Counted from the first letter of the stretch, positions 11,160-26,915 are shown. The stretch is DNA of 64,000 nt from Botryotinia globosa (GCA_014898425.1 RCSZ01000009.1:434001-498000), one strand, 5' to 3'. The notes: generated from the letters alone by a model not told the origin. A program made the numbers and translations.

Positions 11160-13240
11160 TCTAATTCTTAAAAAAAAAGTTTATTTAATTGATTTAATAA
11201 TATAATTTTCAAATCTATTATATTAATATCAATATAAGTATTTATATATAAAATAACTCTTCTATTTTTTGACTTTCAATAGATCAATATTATATATATC
11301 TAAAAACTTTAGATATCTATAAATATATAAATATAAACTATTCAAATCATAATTACTATATTTTAATTAACTTTTAAAATCTTATAAATCATAAAAAATC
11401 TAGTTATGCCTAGATTATAATATATATATATATATAAATAAAGGTTTATATATATAATTATATCAATCTATTTATAATAAAGATTTCCTTTAGATTAATA
11501 GAAATATTATTATTATTTTCAATTTATATCAATAATTAAGTATTAATAAAATAATAAATTATATCTTCTATTTCGTTTTTCCAAAACATTATTTAATTAA
11601 AAAAGACTTTAATATTCAATATTTCGTTTTCAAATCAGAAATATAATTAAGATATAAAATTTAAAATTTTTATAATAGTCTACTAATAATAATATATACT
11701 TTATAAAAAATTTTATTTATAATATAGATTATATTATTAATCTTATTTTTTCTTATATTCTTTTTATTGATATTATTATTAAAGAAGATATATATAATAA
11801 TTCAAATCACAAAATCTAAATTATTATTATTTCAAAAGAAAATATAATTGTATTGAAATAATATTATCATAAAGTCCCAAAATCAAAATTAGGCAAACTT
11901 TATATTTTAATATAAATCGATATAAACTTTTCTTTTAATTCTTTTCTTAATTAATAAGAATATCATTAAAATATATATTATCAATTTCCTAATAATAATA
12001 AATTCCGTCATATATACAATTAATAAGTCTAATAAAAGTAATAAAATAACAATATTGTTATAGATTTCTAAATATAAAAAGGTTTATTGGAATTATCTTT
12101 ATAAATATATTTTTAAAAAGAAATCTTTATTGATAAGTGAAGCTTTTTATATTATAATATATCAAATAAAATATAATTATTAGAAACGTATTATAAATCG
12201 AATTAAAAACAATAAAAAGTTTATAAGATTATTGATCAATATAAACTGAAAATTAATCTCAAATTGTTATTTCTATATATAAATAATATCTTTATTAAAT
12301 TACTATAAAAAACGCTAAGATTCTATATAGGGAAGTTCTTATTCATTTTATTATTATAAATCACTTTAGATAGAATAGATTTTAAAATTGAAATGAATTA
12401 AATACTTTCGAATAATTATTATTTGTTTTAATAAAAGAAATAGAATGCAATAGAATTGGAATCTCTAATACTTTATTAGAAATAGATTGTATTACAATAC
12501 ATATATTCAAGTTTTACTAATAATCAATAATAAAATATTCAATCCATAATCTAGACAACTATTATATAATATTCAACTTCTTCTTATATATCTAAAAGTT
12601 TATCAAAATCATCATATTACTCAAAATCAATAAGAAAAACAAATCTTTTATTTATTCTCAAAAACTAATTATGTTTATTTTTTGTATCTCAAAAAACTTA
12701 GAAAGAATTGTAATTTATCAATTAATATAAATTATATCAATCAATAGGATTTTTGATTTTTAATATAAAGAATGATTATAAATCTGATTATATATTTTAT
12801 TCATAATACAAAAATCACTTTCTTTTGAAATTTAAATATTATAATAATTATTATAAATATTTAGAAAATCTGTAGTATTTTTTAAAACAATAATTATCCA
12901 AAAATAATTAAATAAACTAGCTTTTAATTCTTTAAAAAAAATTGATCAATTTATCTAAATTAAATTAAAATTTCGATTATTCCTAAATATAATATAAAGT
13001 ACAACATAATTTAAAACTTTTTCTATTTTTTTAATATTATATAAATCATATTTAATACAGCTTATATTATAAAATATTGAGTTTTGTTTTATATATATTA
13101 ACAATTTATATTTTGATTAAACCTTGAAATATCTAAACTCTAATATCTTTATCTCAATACATAATATAAAAAAGATTCCAAAACAAAATAATAATAATAG
13201 AATTATTTTTGTTTTCAAAAACCTTAAAATAATATAATAT
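11160..13240 (+). mobile_element. LINE-family-1 internal fragment
   Basis: Colinear with about 22700-24830 of the complete copy. Shared blocks include the TCAATATTATATATATCTAAAAAC run near 11284 and the ATAATAATAATAGAATT area near 13190. Similarity fades at about 13240. It is heavily mutated and has no usable reading frame. Confidence 0.65.
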
Positions 13241-13555
13241 ATATATCTTTTTAAAAATAATACATTCAAGAGCATCTTCACTCTAATATTAGCTTATTAT
13301 ATAATCAGATTATATGATTATTATTTATAAATTTCCAAATACGATTATTAATTTGATAAACATTTATAAATCTGAAAATGATCATAAAATAAAGAATATA
13401 AAAAAGAGCTTTAGTTCGAAAGATTAAACAAATTAGAAAGAGATTTACAGGAAATTGATAAAAATAGAAAAATTAAATTAAAAGAATATATATAGAATAA
13501 AAGCTTTTCCTTTTAAATATAAAATAAAAAAGATTATTATTCAATACAAATTCTT
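13241..13555. other. Unassigned AT-rich sequence
   Basis: About 300 bp between two LINE copies that I could not match elsewhere in the window. It is slightly less AT-extreme around 13270-13470. No gene is recognised. Confidence 0.4.
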
Positions 13556-16500
13556 TAGTAATAGTAATAATATTTATGAATATTCAATAAGCTAATATAA
13601 GGTTGATTCTGGGAATCTTTTAAAAGATATAAGAATATATTAAGTTATAGATTTAGAATAATATTATAAAAAATAAATTATATATATAAAAATTGAAAAG
13701 TTTATTTGAATAATTTCCTTTTTATTAATTTAAATAAGATTAATAATTTTTAAATTTTCAAAAAGTTAAATATAATTTTAAAAACTTGCGAATATATATT
13801 ATACGAATAAGTATTTATATGAATAATTAAAGTCAATATATATATATACATATATATAATTCTTCTTATTATTATTTTTAATTATTATTTAAATAAAATG
13901 CAGAAAAAGCAAAATTTTGATTTAAAATAAAAAGAAATAGAACAGAGAAAAAGGATTACCTTTAACAAAAAGAAATATTAAAATAAAACTGAATTATCTT
14001 AAGGAATTTGATCGAAATTAATAACCAAATTATCAAAAACGAAAGACAATTAAAGTTTTTTGTTATTAAAATTAATAAAATAAAAATAGTTATTTAGATT
14101 ATTTCTTAAATTAAACTAATAATTTTTGATAAAGTATTAGATATTTAGAGATTTTTTAACAATCATAGAAGTATTTTAGATTAATATTTTAATACTTGAA
14201 GTATTTATAATATTATATGAAATATTTATATTCTAAATATATAATCAAAATATGATGTAAGGTTTTTTATAAAAAAATTAATTCTAAAGGAAGTTTTATT
14301 ATATAAATAAAATTTCATTTATTATATATTTCTAATAAGATCAATTATTGTTTCTATTATTAATATTATTTTAAATAGAAATTAAACTATTCAATTATAA
14401 CATTAATTTTATTAATAATAAATTTTGAAACAAATCCTAAATCCTGAATAAATTTGTAAAAATTGAAATCAATAAGCTTATTAATTACTTTGTTTTTTTA
14501 ATTCTAATATTGAAAATCTATGTAATATTTGAATAGATATAGAAAATCTATTATAAAAAATTCAATATATTATTAGATAAATATCAAATTATTGAAATAC
14601 TATTTATACAAAATTATTGTAGGTTATTGGCTAATAGTAAAATAAAGAAGCTAGCTTTTATTAAGAACTAAATGAGCAAGGTGGCACATAATTTCAAAAA
14701 TTCTATATCGAATAATTTCACTTTCTTATTCTATATTCAAGGGGAAAAGGCCTTATTTTATACTTTTTCCTACTAATCTAGTTTTCCTACTTTTATTGAT
14801 CTCTTTATCGATCACTTCCTAATCCAATCATTCCTTATAAAATAAAGCTTTCTTTAAAGATCTAATAAAGAATTAATTACTCTTTATCTCTTCAAGGGCG
14901 TTTCCGGACTAAAGCTTCTTTTAAACGATGATCACGTGATTCGATCATACTATAGACTAATACTAGATCGAATGGTTTTATAAAGATATATATATATTAT
15001 ATTATTATTAATTAAAACAATATATCATATGAATTTTTGATTAAAAACAATAAAAATCATAAACAATATTAATTGAATAAAAAGATTCAAAAAATATATC
15101 TAAGATTTATATATATATCAATCACTTTTATATTAAAAATATTAAAAATAAATTGTTTATATTAAAATCTATAATTAATTATTTTTCATTTTAATAGATT
15201 ATAAATTTATATTCAATGAATTTTCTTTTATTCTCGATTTATTCAAAATCATTTAAAAAAATTGAAATCTTATTCAAAGAGAATTAAAATCATTACTTTT
15301 TAAAATTAATTACAATAATCTCTTTATTAATATTATTTATGAAATTAATTTTATACTTTAAAAAGAATATAAAAGTTTTCATATAAATTATATAATATTA
15401 ATTAAAAGAATATCTAAGTTTTTAAAAAATATAATAATAGAAATAATTTTCTATATGAAAAAGATACTTTTAATTATAAAGACAAATATTTATTCTATTT
15501 AAAATAGAATAGTAAAATTATAATTGATATATTAAATATAAGATTATTTTGTTTTATTATTATATTATATTTTTGTTTTATAAATGAAAAAGAAAATAAT
15601 ATAGATAATTATTATTTTATATAATATTAAAATTAAAACGTTATTAATTATTTTTGTAAAATTGTAAATATAATATACAATTATTTTAGTTTTAATAATT
15701 CAAATTATTATATATCTTTTGAAAATAAGATTATAATTAAATTATATTTTTCATTATTTTAAAGCTAATTATATTTCTTTTTTAATAATAATAATTGATA
15801 TTATAATAAGATTTTTATTAACAATATAATAAAAGATATAATTACTTTTCTTGATTAGATATATTATTTCAAATTTCTTAAAGATAAAAATAACTTTATT
15901 ATTATTATTTTATTCTAAAATCTTTTTCATATTATTTATTAGAATAAAAATATTGAAGATTAGAAATTTGAAGGTTTGATAAAGATATAGATTATTACTA
16001 TACTCGAAACAAATTTGATATTTTATAAAATAAATTTTATCAAATATAATATATATAGTATTAGGGAAAAAAAGGAGTTTTGAAATATTTTATATTTTAT
16101 ATTATAATTAAACATAATTAAATTTTATAAGTTTATTTGAATAAATTAATTGATAACAATAAAATCTATTAGTTTTAAAAGAATCAAAGTTTAATTTTAT
16201 TTAATTATTCTTTTGAATAATTATTGTTTTAAAAAGATATTGAAAATCTTTTAAATATTTATAGTGATTATAATAACGTTTAATTTTTGAAAGAAGATAG
16301 TTTTTATATTGTAGATGAAATAAACAATTACATTTATAATAATTCTTGTGAATAAAACTTTTTATTTTAATATTATAAATTAAGAATTTTATCAGTTAGT
16401 ATAATTTATATTAATTAATGAACTACAATTTTCTTAAAATCTTTTAAAATATAGAAAATAAAAATAATTAATTTGTAAAAATAAATAAAAGCTTTCTTCT

Positions 16501-19500
16501 ATATATTTATTTTGAATAATATAATAATTTCAATAAGTTTTTAGATATATAGGAAACAGTTGAATATATATATTATAATGTAATTTATTTTTGATAAAAT
16601 ACTAAAAAAATTGATTATATTCTATTCTACTTTTTTTAATAATATGAATAAAGATTATTTTAGAGTATTTAGTTTATTTCAATTTTCGAATAGATTTTAT
16701 TCAAAGTTATTTGTAACAATAAAGTAAGCGAAAATATTTTTATATAGAATCTTAGTTTTTTTATAATATCTTTAAAAAAGATATCATTAATATATAAAAA
16801 TAATAATTTCGAATTAGTTTTTAATTTATATCAATTAATAATTCTATAAAACTGTTTATCATTTTTAATTTATTTATAATATTCTTTCAATAATTATATT
16901 TGGTTTATTATATTATAATATAAAAAACTTAAATTGTTAATAGGATTTTCTTTTTGGAGATATATTTAAAGAAATAATTTTAACAAATCTTTTTATATTT
17001 AAAGATTTATTATAATATTATTTTCCTATTTTCTTTATTGCATTTATTGATGATATATATAGTAAAAATTTTTATTATAATAAATAAATAATATATATTT
17101 CAATTGTTATTTTATCAATTAATTTTTTTTCAAAAGGTAGGTTATATTAATTTTAATTAATTTTGATTTTAGAATTTTCTAATAATATTTCTTTAATTGA
17201 ATTATATTTTATTTTAAAATAATAAAAGTTTAGATTTTATAATTTGAATTATTTTATATATCTTTTTTAATAATATTATTAATAAAAAGAATGTTAAAAA
17301 AGATAACATTAATAATATATTTTATTCTATCAATAGAATTATTAAAAATACTCATAAAATCTATATTATTATTATTAAATTAATACATAAATTTTAAATC
17401 TTTAGATTTTAATTGTATTTTTGATTCAAAGATATAATATCAAATATCAAAGTTATTTTTAATTAAATAGTAAATTAATAGAATAAATAAAAGATATAGT
17501 TTATTGTTTTATTAATATCTGATTAGTGATATAAGTTGAAAATAATGTTATTATCTATATCAATCTAAAAAAAGTCTTTATTATAAATAAATCAATATTA
17601 TTATATATATAGGTTTGTATTTTGGTATATATAAATTATAATTGAAAACTAATGAAATCTTTTCGGATTTATAAGATCTTGGGAATCAGTTAAAGCATAA
17701 TAATTGTAGTTGAAGCGATTTTATATTTATATATTTATAAATATTTAGAGTTTCTAAATATATAAAATATTGATTTATTAAAGATTAAAGATTGCAAAAA
17801 TTATTATATATATAAAAATACTTTTGTCGATATTAATTTAACAGATTTGAAGATTATATTATCCAAATAAATAAATATAGATTTTATTATAGAATTCAGA
17901 ATATTATATTCATATTAACAAAAAAATATTTTATTTTTGAAATATTTAATTTATTAAAATTAAATATCAGAAAAGATTTTTTTTTTAAATTCTTGATAGT
18001 GAGAGAATAGATATCTGAGTTATAATTATAAAAGCTTTATATTGTTTTTAAATTAAAATTTAATAAATTATGAACAAAACTTTTCTTTGTTTATATATAA
18101 TAATATTCTTATTATATTTATATTTAAAATAGATATTGTGATTATAAAAGTATTAGATATCTTTATTTTTATAGGTTTGATAATCAAATTAGTTATTTTA
18201 TATTAAATCCTTTTTATCTTTTAAATAACTTTGAATTTATTCTTAATAAGGAAATAGATACTATTATCTTATTATCATTAAATGATAGAATATCTTTATT
18301 AATTAATTTTAAATAATCTATAATAATTAATATATTGAAATAGTATAGTATAATTGATATTAATAAAATCTATATACTTTTTATTTTATTATTATAATAG
18401 ATAAAAAAATGATTTGTTTATATTATATTAAGGTATAATATTCTTCATAGTTAGAATTATATTGAAAAATGATATATTTTCTTTAATAAATTAGAAGAAA
18501 TTATCAATACTGATGAATACAAAAGAATAGATTGTTTTAATAAATAAAATAATCTAAATAATTCTATTAAAATATTTACTAATTTCAAAATTAAAAAACT
18601 TAATAAAATTAAAAGCTTTTTAATTTGAATATAAATTCCATTAATAATAAAAACTTTATTTATTATAAATATTTCATTATTTGGATTGAAAATTGAAATA
18701 AGGATTTTTGTAATAATAAAATATTATCAAATTTCAAGAATAGTTAAAAATATAATATCTCATAATTATAGAACTTTTTATTAATTATATTTATTGAAAA
18801 GTAAATTACAAATATTATTGTTTATTGAAATAAAAGTCTAATTTATAATTAAAATTTTATATTCAGAATATCAGTTAAGAAAGAAACTTCAATAATCTTT
18901 ACAAATTTTTATTACAAAAAGGAAACAAAAGATTGATTAAACAAAATCAGAAATTCAAATCTTATAAATAATCTAGAATCTTGATATTAAAAACAAATTG
19001 AAATACCATTTCTATTTAATATAAAATTATAAAAGGTTTTTTAGATAATATAATTTAAAGTTTATCAAATATTATATTATTTTTAATGTTTTTAATACTA
19101 TCAAATTTCATTATCTTTATAAAGATTTCAAAATTAATAATAAATATAATATGAATAAAGAATTGAATATAAATATTAAAAGATATAAAAAGAATAATAA
19201 CATTTCTAAAGATTATAATAATTATAAAATTAATTATTCAATTTATAAATTCCTTTATAAATTCTATATTAAAAATATTTATATAAAATATTACAAAAGT
19301 ATTGAATAAAACTACAAAATTTATAATAATTATATATTCATTTTTAATATTATATTTAAAATATTGAATCAATTTTTAATAATATTTAATATATTTGAAA
19401 TAATATTAAAACTGTTTTAATTATAATAATTAATATTGAAAATAAAATAAATAAATATTCATTCTATTTTTATATCTTTTATTTATATATTTGATATTAA

Positions 19501-19718
19501 TATTAATTAAAGATTATAAAACTCTCAAATGTATAAATCTAAAGTTTTATAATAATAAAAACACTTTAGAATTTTAAATCTATTATCTAATAATATTATT
19601 ATAAAAACAAGTATTTAATTGAATAAGAAAATTCAAAGAAATATAAAAAGTATTTTTAGAAGTTTAAAAATTGAAATTCCAAAGGCACCTCAATTTTTGG
19701 TTGTTGTGTTGGTGTGAG
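13556..19718 (-). mobile_element. Full-length LINE-family-1 copy, interrupted
   Basis: The tail (TAGTAATAATA) is at 13556 and the reversed 5' end at about 19690-19718 (GTTGTTGTGTTGGTGTGA, matching the reverse complement of AGATCGACACAACATTCC at 20827). The body follows the reverse of 20827-26915 throughout, broken by an insertion at 14618-15065. RIP-type changes abound. No target duplication could be recognised. Confidence 0.72.
14618..15065. mobile_element. 448-bp insertion, TGT...ACA ends, possible solo LTR
   Basis: Absent from the paralogous LINE sequence near 9980-10000, so it is an insertion. It begins TGTAGGTTATTGG and ends AAACA, LTR-like. The flanking pentamers ATTAT and ATATT are not a clean duplication. 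It is visibly more GC-rich than its surroundings (for example GGGCGTTTCCGGAC near 14900), so probably younger or less mutated. Its class is uncertain. Confidence 0.4.
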
Positions 19719-20091
19719 CAACTATATTATGTATTAATATTATATATCATTAGATATAATAAAATTAAATATTATATTTTATTGAAAATATAAAATTAAT
19801 TATCATTTATATATCAATTCTATATATATATTATTAATTCTTATAGATATCTATAAACTTTATATGTATGTTATTAATTTTCATATATGATTATAAATTT
19901 ATATATATACTATTAATTATTATATATATTTGCAAATTATATATATATTATAAGTTCTATAATATGTATAAAATTAATCAAAAAAAATTAATTAATTGAT
20001 AAAAGGGTATAAAAATTTATCAAATAATAAGGAATATAATATGATTCAAATAAAAAGAAAAAAGATATATAAATAATTTATATTATTATAT
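19719..20091. repeat. Degenerate A/T tandem repeats between head-to-head LINEs
   Basis: Loosely repeated units of roughly 45-50 bp (ATATAAATTTATATATATTATTAATT-like) at about 19735-19965, then unassigned sequence up to the half fold-back element. No gene. Confidence 0.4.
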
Positions 20092-20813
20092 TACAAGCTT
20101 TTTTTGGCCCTTCGAGTCTAAAATTAATATCTTCGGGGTTAAAATTAATAACAGACTTATTAATATTCTTTATAATTATTTTTTATATTTCTTAGAATCA
20201 ATATTTACATTTATATTATACAACTTTTAAAATCTTAAAAATAAATAAGATTTATATTCCTATATTCTATTGAAATGTGAATTTTGAAGTTATTTAGAGA
20301 TTATAAGTCTTTGAAATGGTGGTCTATGTATTGGTTTAGGCGGGGTATATTCAATCCTTTTATTATAATAATAATAATAACTTTACTAATCTCTAATTTC
20401 TAATTTATATAAAAATATTAAAAATACAATTAAACTTTAAAATCATATAAATTTTATAAACCTTTTTATGATTCTCGTTCTAATTCTTTTTTAATTCTTT
20501 TTTTAATTCTTTTATTTTATTTTATTTTTACTTCTTCTCTTTAATTCTCTCTTTTGTTTTCTTTCTAGGTCTCTTTTCTATTGTTTTCTATTCTTTTTCT
20601 TCTTCTTTTTTCTTCTTTTTTTTCTTTTTTCTTTTCATGTGTTCCTTAATAAATCTAATAAATCTAATAATTCTAATAATTCTAATAATTCTAATAAATC
20701 TAATAAATCTAATAAATTTGGTAAATCTAATTCCCTCCCCTTTCTAATCCCCCTCCCCCTTCTCTCCTCTTTCTAATCCCCCCTCCTCCTCTTTCTAATT
20801 CCCCTCCTTTTCT
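20092..20813. mobile_element. Half fold-back element with polypyrimidine right part
   Basis: The left arm (ACAAGCTTTTTTTGGCCC to GGCGGGGTATATTCA) matches the fold-back arm at 10458-10700. It is followed by a short TAATAATAA remnant and then, instead of the mirrored arm, a TTCTAATTC/CCCCTCC polypyrimidine stretch. The same order recurs at 54721-55500, so this is a distinct sub-type. The LINE at 20827-26915 is inserted into its right end, which resumes at 26929. Confidence 0.65.
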
Positions 20814-20826
20814 AATTCCTTATCTC
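20814..20826. repeat. Left target duplication of complete LINE copy
   Basis: The 13-bp AATTCCTTATCTC here is repeated exactly at 26916-26928, flanking the LINE. The paralogue near 55475 shows a similar run uninterrupted. Confidence 0.88.
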
Positions 20827-23800
20827 AGATCGACACAACATTCCAAAATCGAGGTATCTTTGTATTTTCGATTTTATTATATAGAATTAACTCTTTATAT
20901 TCTTTATAAACCCTTTCATTTAATCTGATAATTGTTTTTATAATAATATTATTAGATGATAGATTTATAATATTAGATTGCTTTTTGTAATTATTAAACC
21001 CTAGATTTATATATTTATTGAATTTATAATCTCTGTTTAATTTCAATTAATTTTATATAATTAAAAAAAAAAAGTAGAATAAATATTCAAATATTTCTCT
21101 TTTCGAAATCGATTATTATAATCAAAATACTATTTTGAATATATCAAATATTATTAAAAAGCAATTTAATGTTTTTAAATATAATATAAAAAGTAAATAT
21201 ATAATTATTATAAATCTTATAATATTATTTAATACTTTTGTAATATTTTATATAAATATATTTAATATAGTTTTTATAAAAATTTATTAATTCTATAATT
21301 AATTTTGTAATTATTATTATCTTTATTGATATTATTATCTTCTTTATATTTCTTAATATTTATATTCAATTTTTTATTTATATTATATTTATTATTAATT
21401 TTAAGATTTTTGTAAAGACAATTAAATTTGATAGTATAAATAATATTAAAAACAATATACTTTTTAAATTTAGAAATATATAATTTGAGAAAATCTTTTA
21501 TAACTTTATATTAAGAAAAAGTTTTATTTCAAATTATATTTAATATTAGAATTAAAAATTGCTTATTAAATATAAATTTTTAATTTTATTTAATTAATCC
21601 TTTATTTTTATTTTCTAATAATATTTAATAAAAATCATTAAAGATCTCATTTTAATTAATATCCCAATAATCTTATTTATAGCTATAAATTAAACTATTA
21701 TCTCTATAATTAATAATATTTGCGATTTGTTTTATAATAAATACAATTAATAAAAAATATTACAAATATTAGATATTATATTTCTAATTATTCTAAAAAT
21801 TTAGTATAATTATATAATTATAAAAATTCCTATTTCCTTTATAAATTTGAATAATAGGATAATTATAATAAATAAAGCTTTTATTTTTAATAAAATCTTT
21901 ATATAAATAAAAAAGTATTTAATTACTATTAAATCCTTTAATTATAGAATTAATAAATATTCTGACAAAATTATCTAAATTATCTCATTTATTGAGATAG
22001 TTTGCTTTTTCATTTTTTTCAATATTAACAATTTTTTTAGATTAATTAAAAAAAAGCATATTATAATTTAATATAATTCAAATTGTTAAGAATATTACTT
22101 TCTTTTTAGGTATAATCAATTCCTTTTTTATATTTATTATAATTATTAAATAAATATATATAAGGAATTAGCAAATATTAATTATATAATATTATTCAAA
22201 TGTATTAATTGTTATAATCCATTTGAAATTGAATATAATAAATATCCTATTGTTTTTTAATACAAAAATAATATTATAATATTTTTTATCAAAAACAAAT
22301 TCAAAACTATTTGAAAGATAAGAGAGATTTAATACAAAATAATTAATATATTTGTTGAAATTTTTGAAATAAAGATATTTAATATTCTTATAATTGTAAT
22401 TACAAAATTTATTAATAAATATAAGTATAATATTATTATTACTTAATATAAATAGATTGGATTTATTTCTATTATTAATTAAATCTCAATTCAAAACTAA
22501 ATATAAACTTTTACAATTATAATTTAAATATAAGCTTTTATAATTATAATCTAAATATTTATTCTTTTTTGAATAAAAATTCCTAGATTATATTTGAAAA
22601 CAAATAGAGAAAAAAATAAGAATACTTTTTACTATATATAAAACCTTAATAAACTTAGTATATTCAATTTGGAAAAAACATTTTGTTAATATTAATATAA
22701 TATAATAAACTTCATAATAAAATCTATAATTAATAAATTTAATAATATAATTTTTAGATTTATTAAGTTAATATTGATAAAAGTATTTCTATATATATAA
22801 TAATTCTTATAGTTTTTAATATTTAATAAATCAATATTATATATATCTAAAAACTCTAAATAATTATTAATATATAAATTCAAAATTATTTAAGTTATAA
22901 TTATTATATTCCAATAGATTCCTAGAATTTTGAAAACTTTAAAAAACTAGATCGCTTTTAAATTATAATATATATATACAAAAATATTGGTTTATATATA
23001 TAATAATATTGCTTTATATATAATAAAAATCTTTTTTAAATCAATATAAATAGAAATATTATATTTAATTTATATTATCAATTGAATAATAATAAAGCAA
23101 TTAATTATATATTCTATTTAATTTTATTTTTTCAATATTTAATAAAAAACAACTTCAACATTTAATATTATATATTCGAATTAGAAATACAATTCAAATA
23201 TAAAAGCTTGGATTTAATATATTAATTTAATAATAATAATATAAATTTATTGATATTTTTAATAAACTTATATATAAAACTAGTTATATCATTAACCTTA
23301 TTTTTTCAAATATCTTTTTTATTAGAATTATTATTAAAAAAATAAATATAATAACTTGGATTATAAAATACAAATCACTATTATTTTAAAACGAAATATA
23401 ATTCTATTAAAGCAATATTATTACAAAATCCCAAAAACAGAATTAAAAAAAAATTTAATTTAATATATATCAATATAACCTATCTTTTTAATCCCCTTTT
23501 TTTTATAAATGAAATTATAATCAAAGTATATATAATAGATTTTATAATAATAATAAATATTATTATTTATAAAATTAATAAATCTAATAAAAAAGATAAT
23601 AAAACTATATTGTAATAAATCTTTAAATATAAAAAGATATATTAGAATTATTTTTATAAATATAAAACTTCAAATAAGAATATTTTTTAAATAATTTGAA
23701 TTTTCTATAAAATAATTTGATAAATAAAATATAATTATTAAAAGAATATTAAAAATAAAATTAAAAATAATAAAAAGTTTTATAAGGTTATTAATTGATA

Positions 23801-26800
23801 TAAACTAAAGTTTAATCTGAAATTGTTTTTATTATTTATTAATAAAAAGCTTATTGAAAATATTATAGAAAAGATTAAAATCTTATATAAAAAGATTTTT
23901 GATTGTTTTAATATTTTTGATAACCTCGAATATAATCCTTTTGAAAATTGAAACGGATTAAATATTTTAAAATAATTCTAATTTATTTTTAAAAAAAAAT
24001 CGAATATAATATTATTAGAATTTCTAATATCTTTTTAAATATTGATTATGTTATAATACAAATATTCAAGATTTATTAATTAACAATTAATAATATTTTA
24101 TATAAATTTTATAATCGATATCTAATATTTAATTTTATTCTATAAGTTTGAAAACTTATTAAGATAATTATATTATTCAAAATTAATAAAAAGAATAGAT
24201 TCTTTATTTACTTTTAATAATCAATTATATTTATTTTTTATATCTCAAAAGATTTAAAAAGAATTATAATCTACTATCTGATATAAATTATATTGATTAA
24301 TAATATTCTTAGTTTATAATATAAAGAAATCTTTTTTAAAAAAATTATTATAGATTTAATTATCTATTTTATATATAATATAAAAACTATTTTTTTTTCA
24401 AAGATTAGAAATCACTATAATTATTATAAATATTTAAAATATCTTCGATATATTTCTAAAACAAAAATAATTAAAAAGAATAATTAAATAAAATTGGCTT
24501 TTAGTTTTTCTAAAGCTAATCGATTTTTTTCTTATTAATTGATATATTCGAATTTGTTTAAAGAATTTGATTATATTTAATTATAAAGTTATATATAGAA
24601 TATTATAAAACTCTTTTCTTTTTCTAATTTTATATATACTATATTTAATTAAATTTATATTATAAAATATAAAACTATATTTTGAATATATTAATAACCT
24701 TTGTTTATATTAGATCTTTTAATTTTTGGATATCAATATTTTTGTTTTAATAAATAATGTAAAGAAAATCCTTGAATAAAATAACAATAATAAAATTGCT
24801 TTTGTTTTTAAAAAACTCGAAATGATTTATTTTATTAAAAAAAAAGGAATTATATTACTTTCTATATTATCAATAAAGAATTTATTATTATATTGATTAT
24901 TATAATTGAAAATAAAATATAATTTATTTTAAAATAATTCAAAATTTGATTTGATAGGAAACTTTTCTTTAAAAAATATATAGTTATAAAAACTATTAAA
25001 GCTTGAATAATAATATATTACATTTACAATTTCACAAAAACAATTGATAGCTTTTTAGTTTTAATTCTATATAAAACTATTATTACCTATATTATCCCTT
25101 TTTTTATATACAAAATCAAAATATAATTTGATAATAAAATAAAATCATTTTATATTTAATATATTATCTACAATCTTGTTATTTTCTTTTAAATAAATTA
25201 ACATATCGATTTACTAAAATGAATATTTGTTTTAATATTCAGAAATGTATTTCTAATTTGAAAGATTACCTTAATAATTATTATTTTTAAAAATAAAAAT
25301 ATTTTATTTATTAATATAATATTGAATAAAGCCAAGTTTTATTTCATTATATATATTTAATTAATAAATGTTTTTTATTCTATAATCCATCAGATTATAT
25401 CTTTATTTATTATTAGAAATAAAAGTATTAGTTAATAACAGAAATTTAAAACCAAAATTCAGTGTTTAGAAACAATCCTTTCTAATATTATATACTTTAT
25501 ATTATAATTTTTATATTTTTCTTTAGAATATCAAATAAATCTAATAAAAGATATTAATAAGGAAATAATAATTACTAGCTTCAAAAAATAATAATCTCAC
25601 CTCCCTTCTAATAAAATTTCAATCTTTTTAAATGGTTTTAAATAAATTGTTAATAAAAAAAACTTATTAAATATAAATATACAATATATTAGAATAAAAA
25701 GTAAATTATTACTAATTCAAATTCAATTAATAATACTTTATATATTTTCGATTTAGAAACAATCAAAATCTATATAAACCTCAAATATATTTTAAAAACT
25801 TTTTCATTTAATAAACAATATTTATAACTTTATATTAATAATATCTCAATAATCTAATATCTATATAATAATATATCCAATTTCTTTTAATAAACTTTTT
25901 ATATTTATTAAAATATTATATAGATTTTTGATATTAGAATTTATTAATTCTCTAGATATACAAATATTGAAAAAAAACAAAACTACTAACAAACTTATTA
26001 ATCTTAAAACCTATAAATTCATTTAAGATTTAGAATTTATTTTATTATTTATTATCAATAAAATAGAAATTATTATTAGAAAACTCTATAATTAAATAAA
26101 ATAATTCTAATAGAAAAAACAATAATCTATTCTTTCAAATATTTATAATAAATAGAATCTTATTTATACAATTAAATTTTCTTTAGAATTGAATTTATTA
26201 AAAAAGATATTATATTATATTCTAATTATATATACAAAATATAAGGATTTTATATAATATTACAAAAAATTCTAATATTAAAATATTAATTTAAAATACT
26301 TTTATAATTATTAAAAAACTTCTAAATATTTAATATTATATTATAAATCACTAACTCAATTCAAAAAATAATTTAAATAATTATTTTTATTTCTATTCTC
26401 ATTAATAACAAAAGATTTTAATTATCTTTTGTTTCTAATATCACAATCACTAATATTAATCGAATTCTTCAAAATCATTTGATTTTATATTAATATTTAT
26501 TCCTATTAAAAATATCCAATTACTTTTTTTCCTTTTTCTTTTTTTCTCTTTTTTTTTTTAATCAAACCCTACTCTTCCCTTATTTAATTTAAAACAATAA
26601 TTAAAAAATATAACAAAAATATTATTTAATATTTATATATTTTGTAAATATATACTCTTATAACCCACATTTATTTATTCCTAAAAAACCATATTTAACT
26701 TTTCAAAATCCTAAAAATATTATTAATTTTATTTCAATTAATAATAAAAAAATTATTTAAATAAACTTTAATTCTTATATATATAAATTGTTTTTTAAAA

Positions 26801-26915
26801 TATTAAATAAATCTATAGCTTAATATATTCTTATATCCCTCAAAAGATTCCCAAAATTGGTTTTAAGCCAGCTCAATAAACATTAATAAATACTATTACT
26901 ACTACTACTACTATT
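20827..26915 (+). mobile_element. Complete LINE-family-1 copy (about 6.1 kb), RIP-degraded
   Basis: It runs from AGATCGACACAACATTCC to a (TAC)n tail and is flanked by a perfect 13-bp duplication. A variable-length duplication plus a simple-repeat tail is the hallmark of target-primed (non-LTR) insertion, and the tail puts the 3' end on the right. A second complete copy lies at 57377-63404, and a reversed one at 13556-19718. All frames are broken by stops, so no endonuclease or reverse-transcriptase motif can be claimed. The LINE class is inferred from structure, not from protein. Confidence 0.78.

Noticed and set aside
22692..22883. 63-codon minus-strand frame
   Set aside because: Antisense to the LINE and low complexity.
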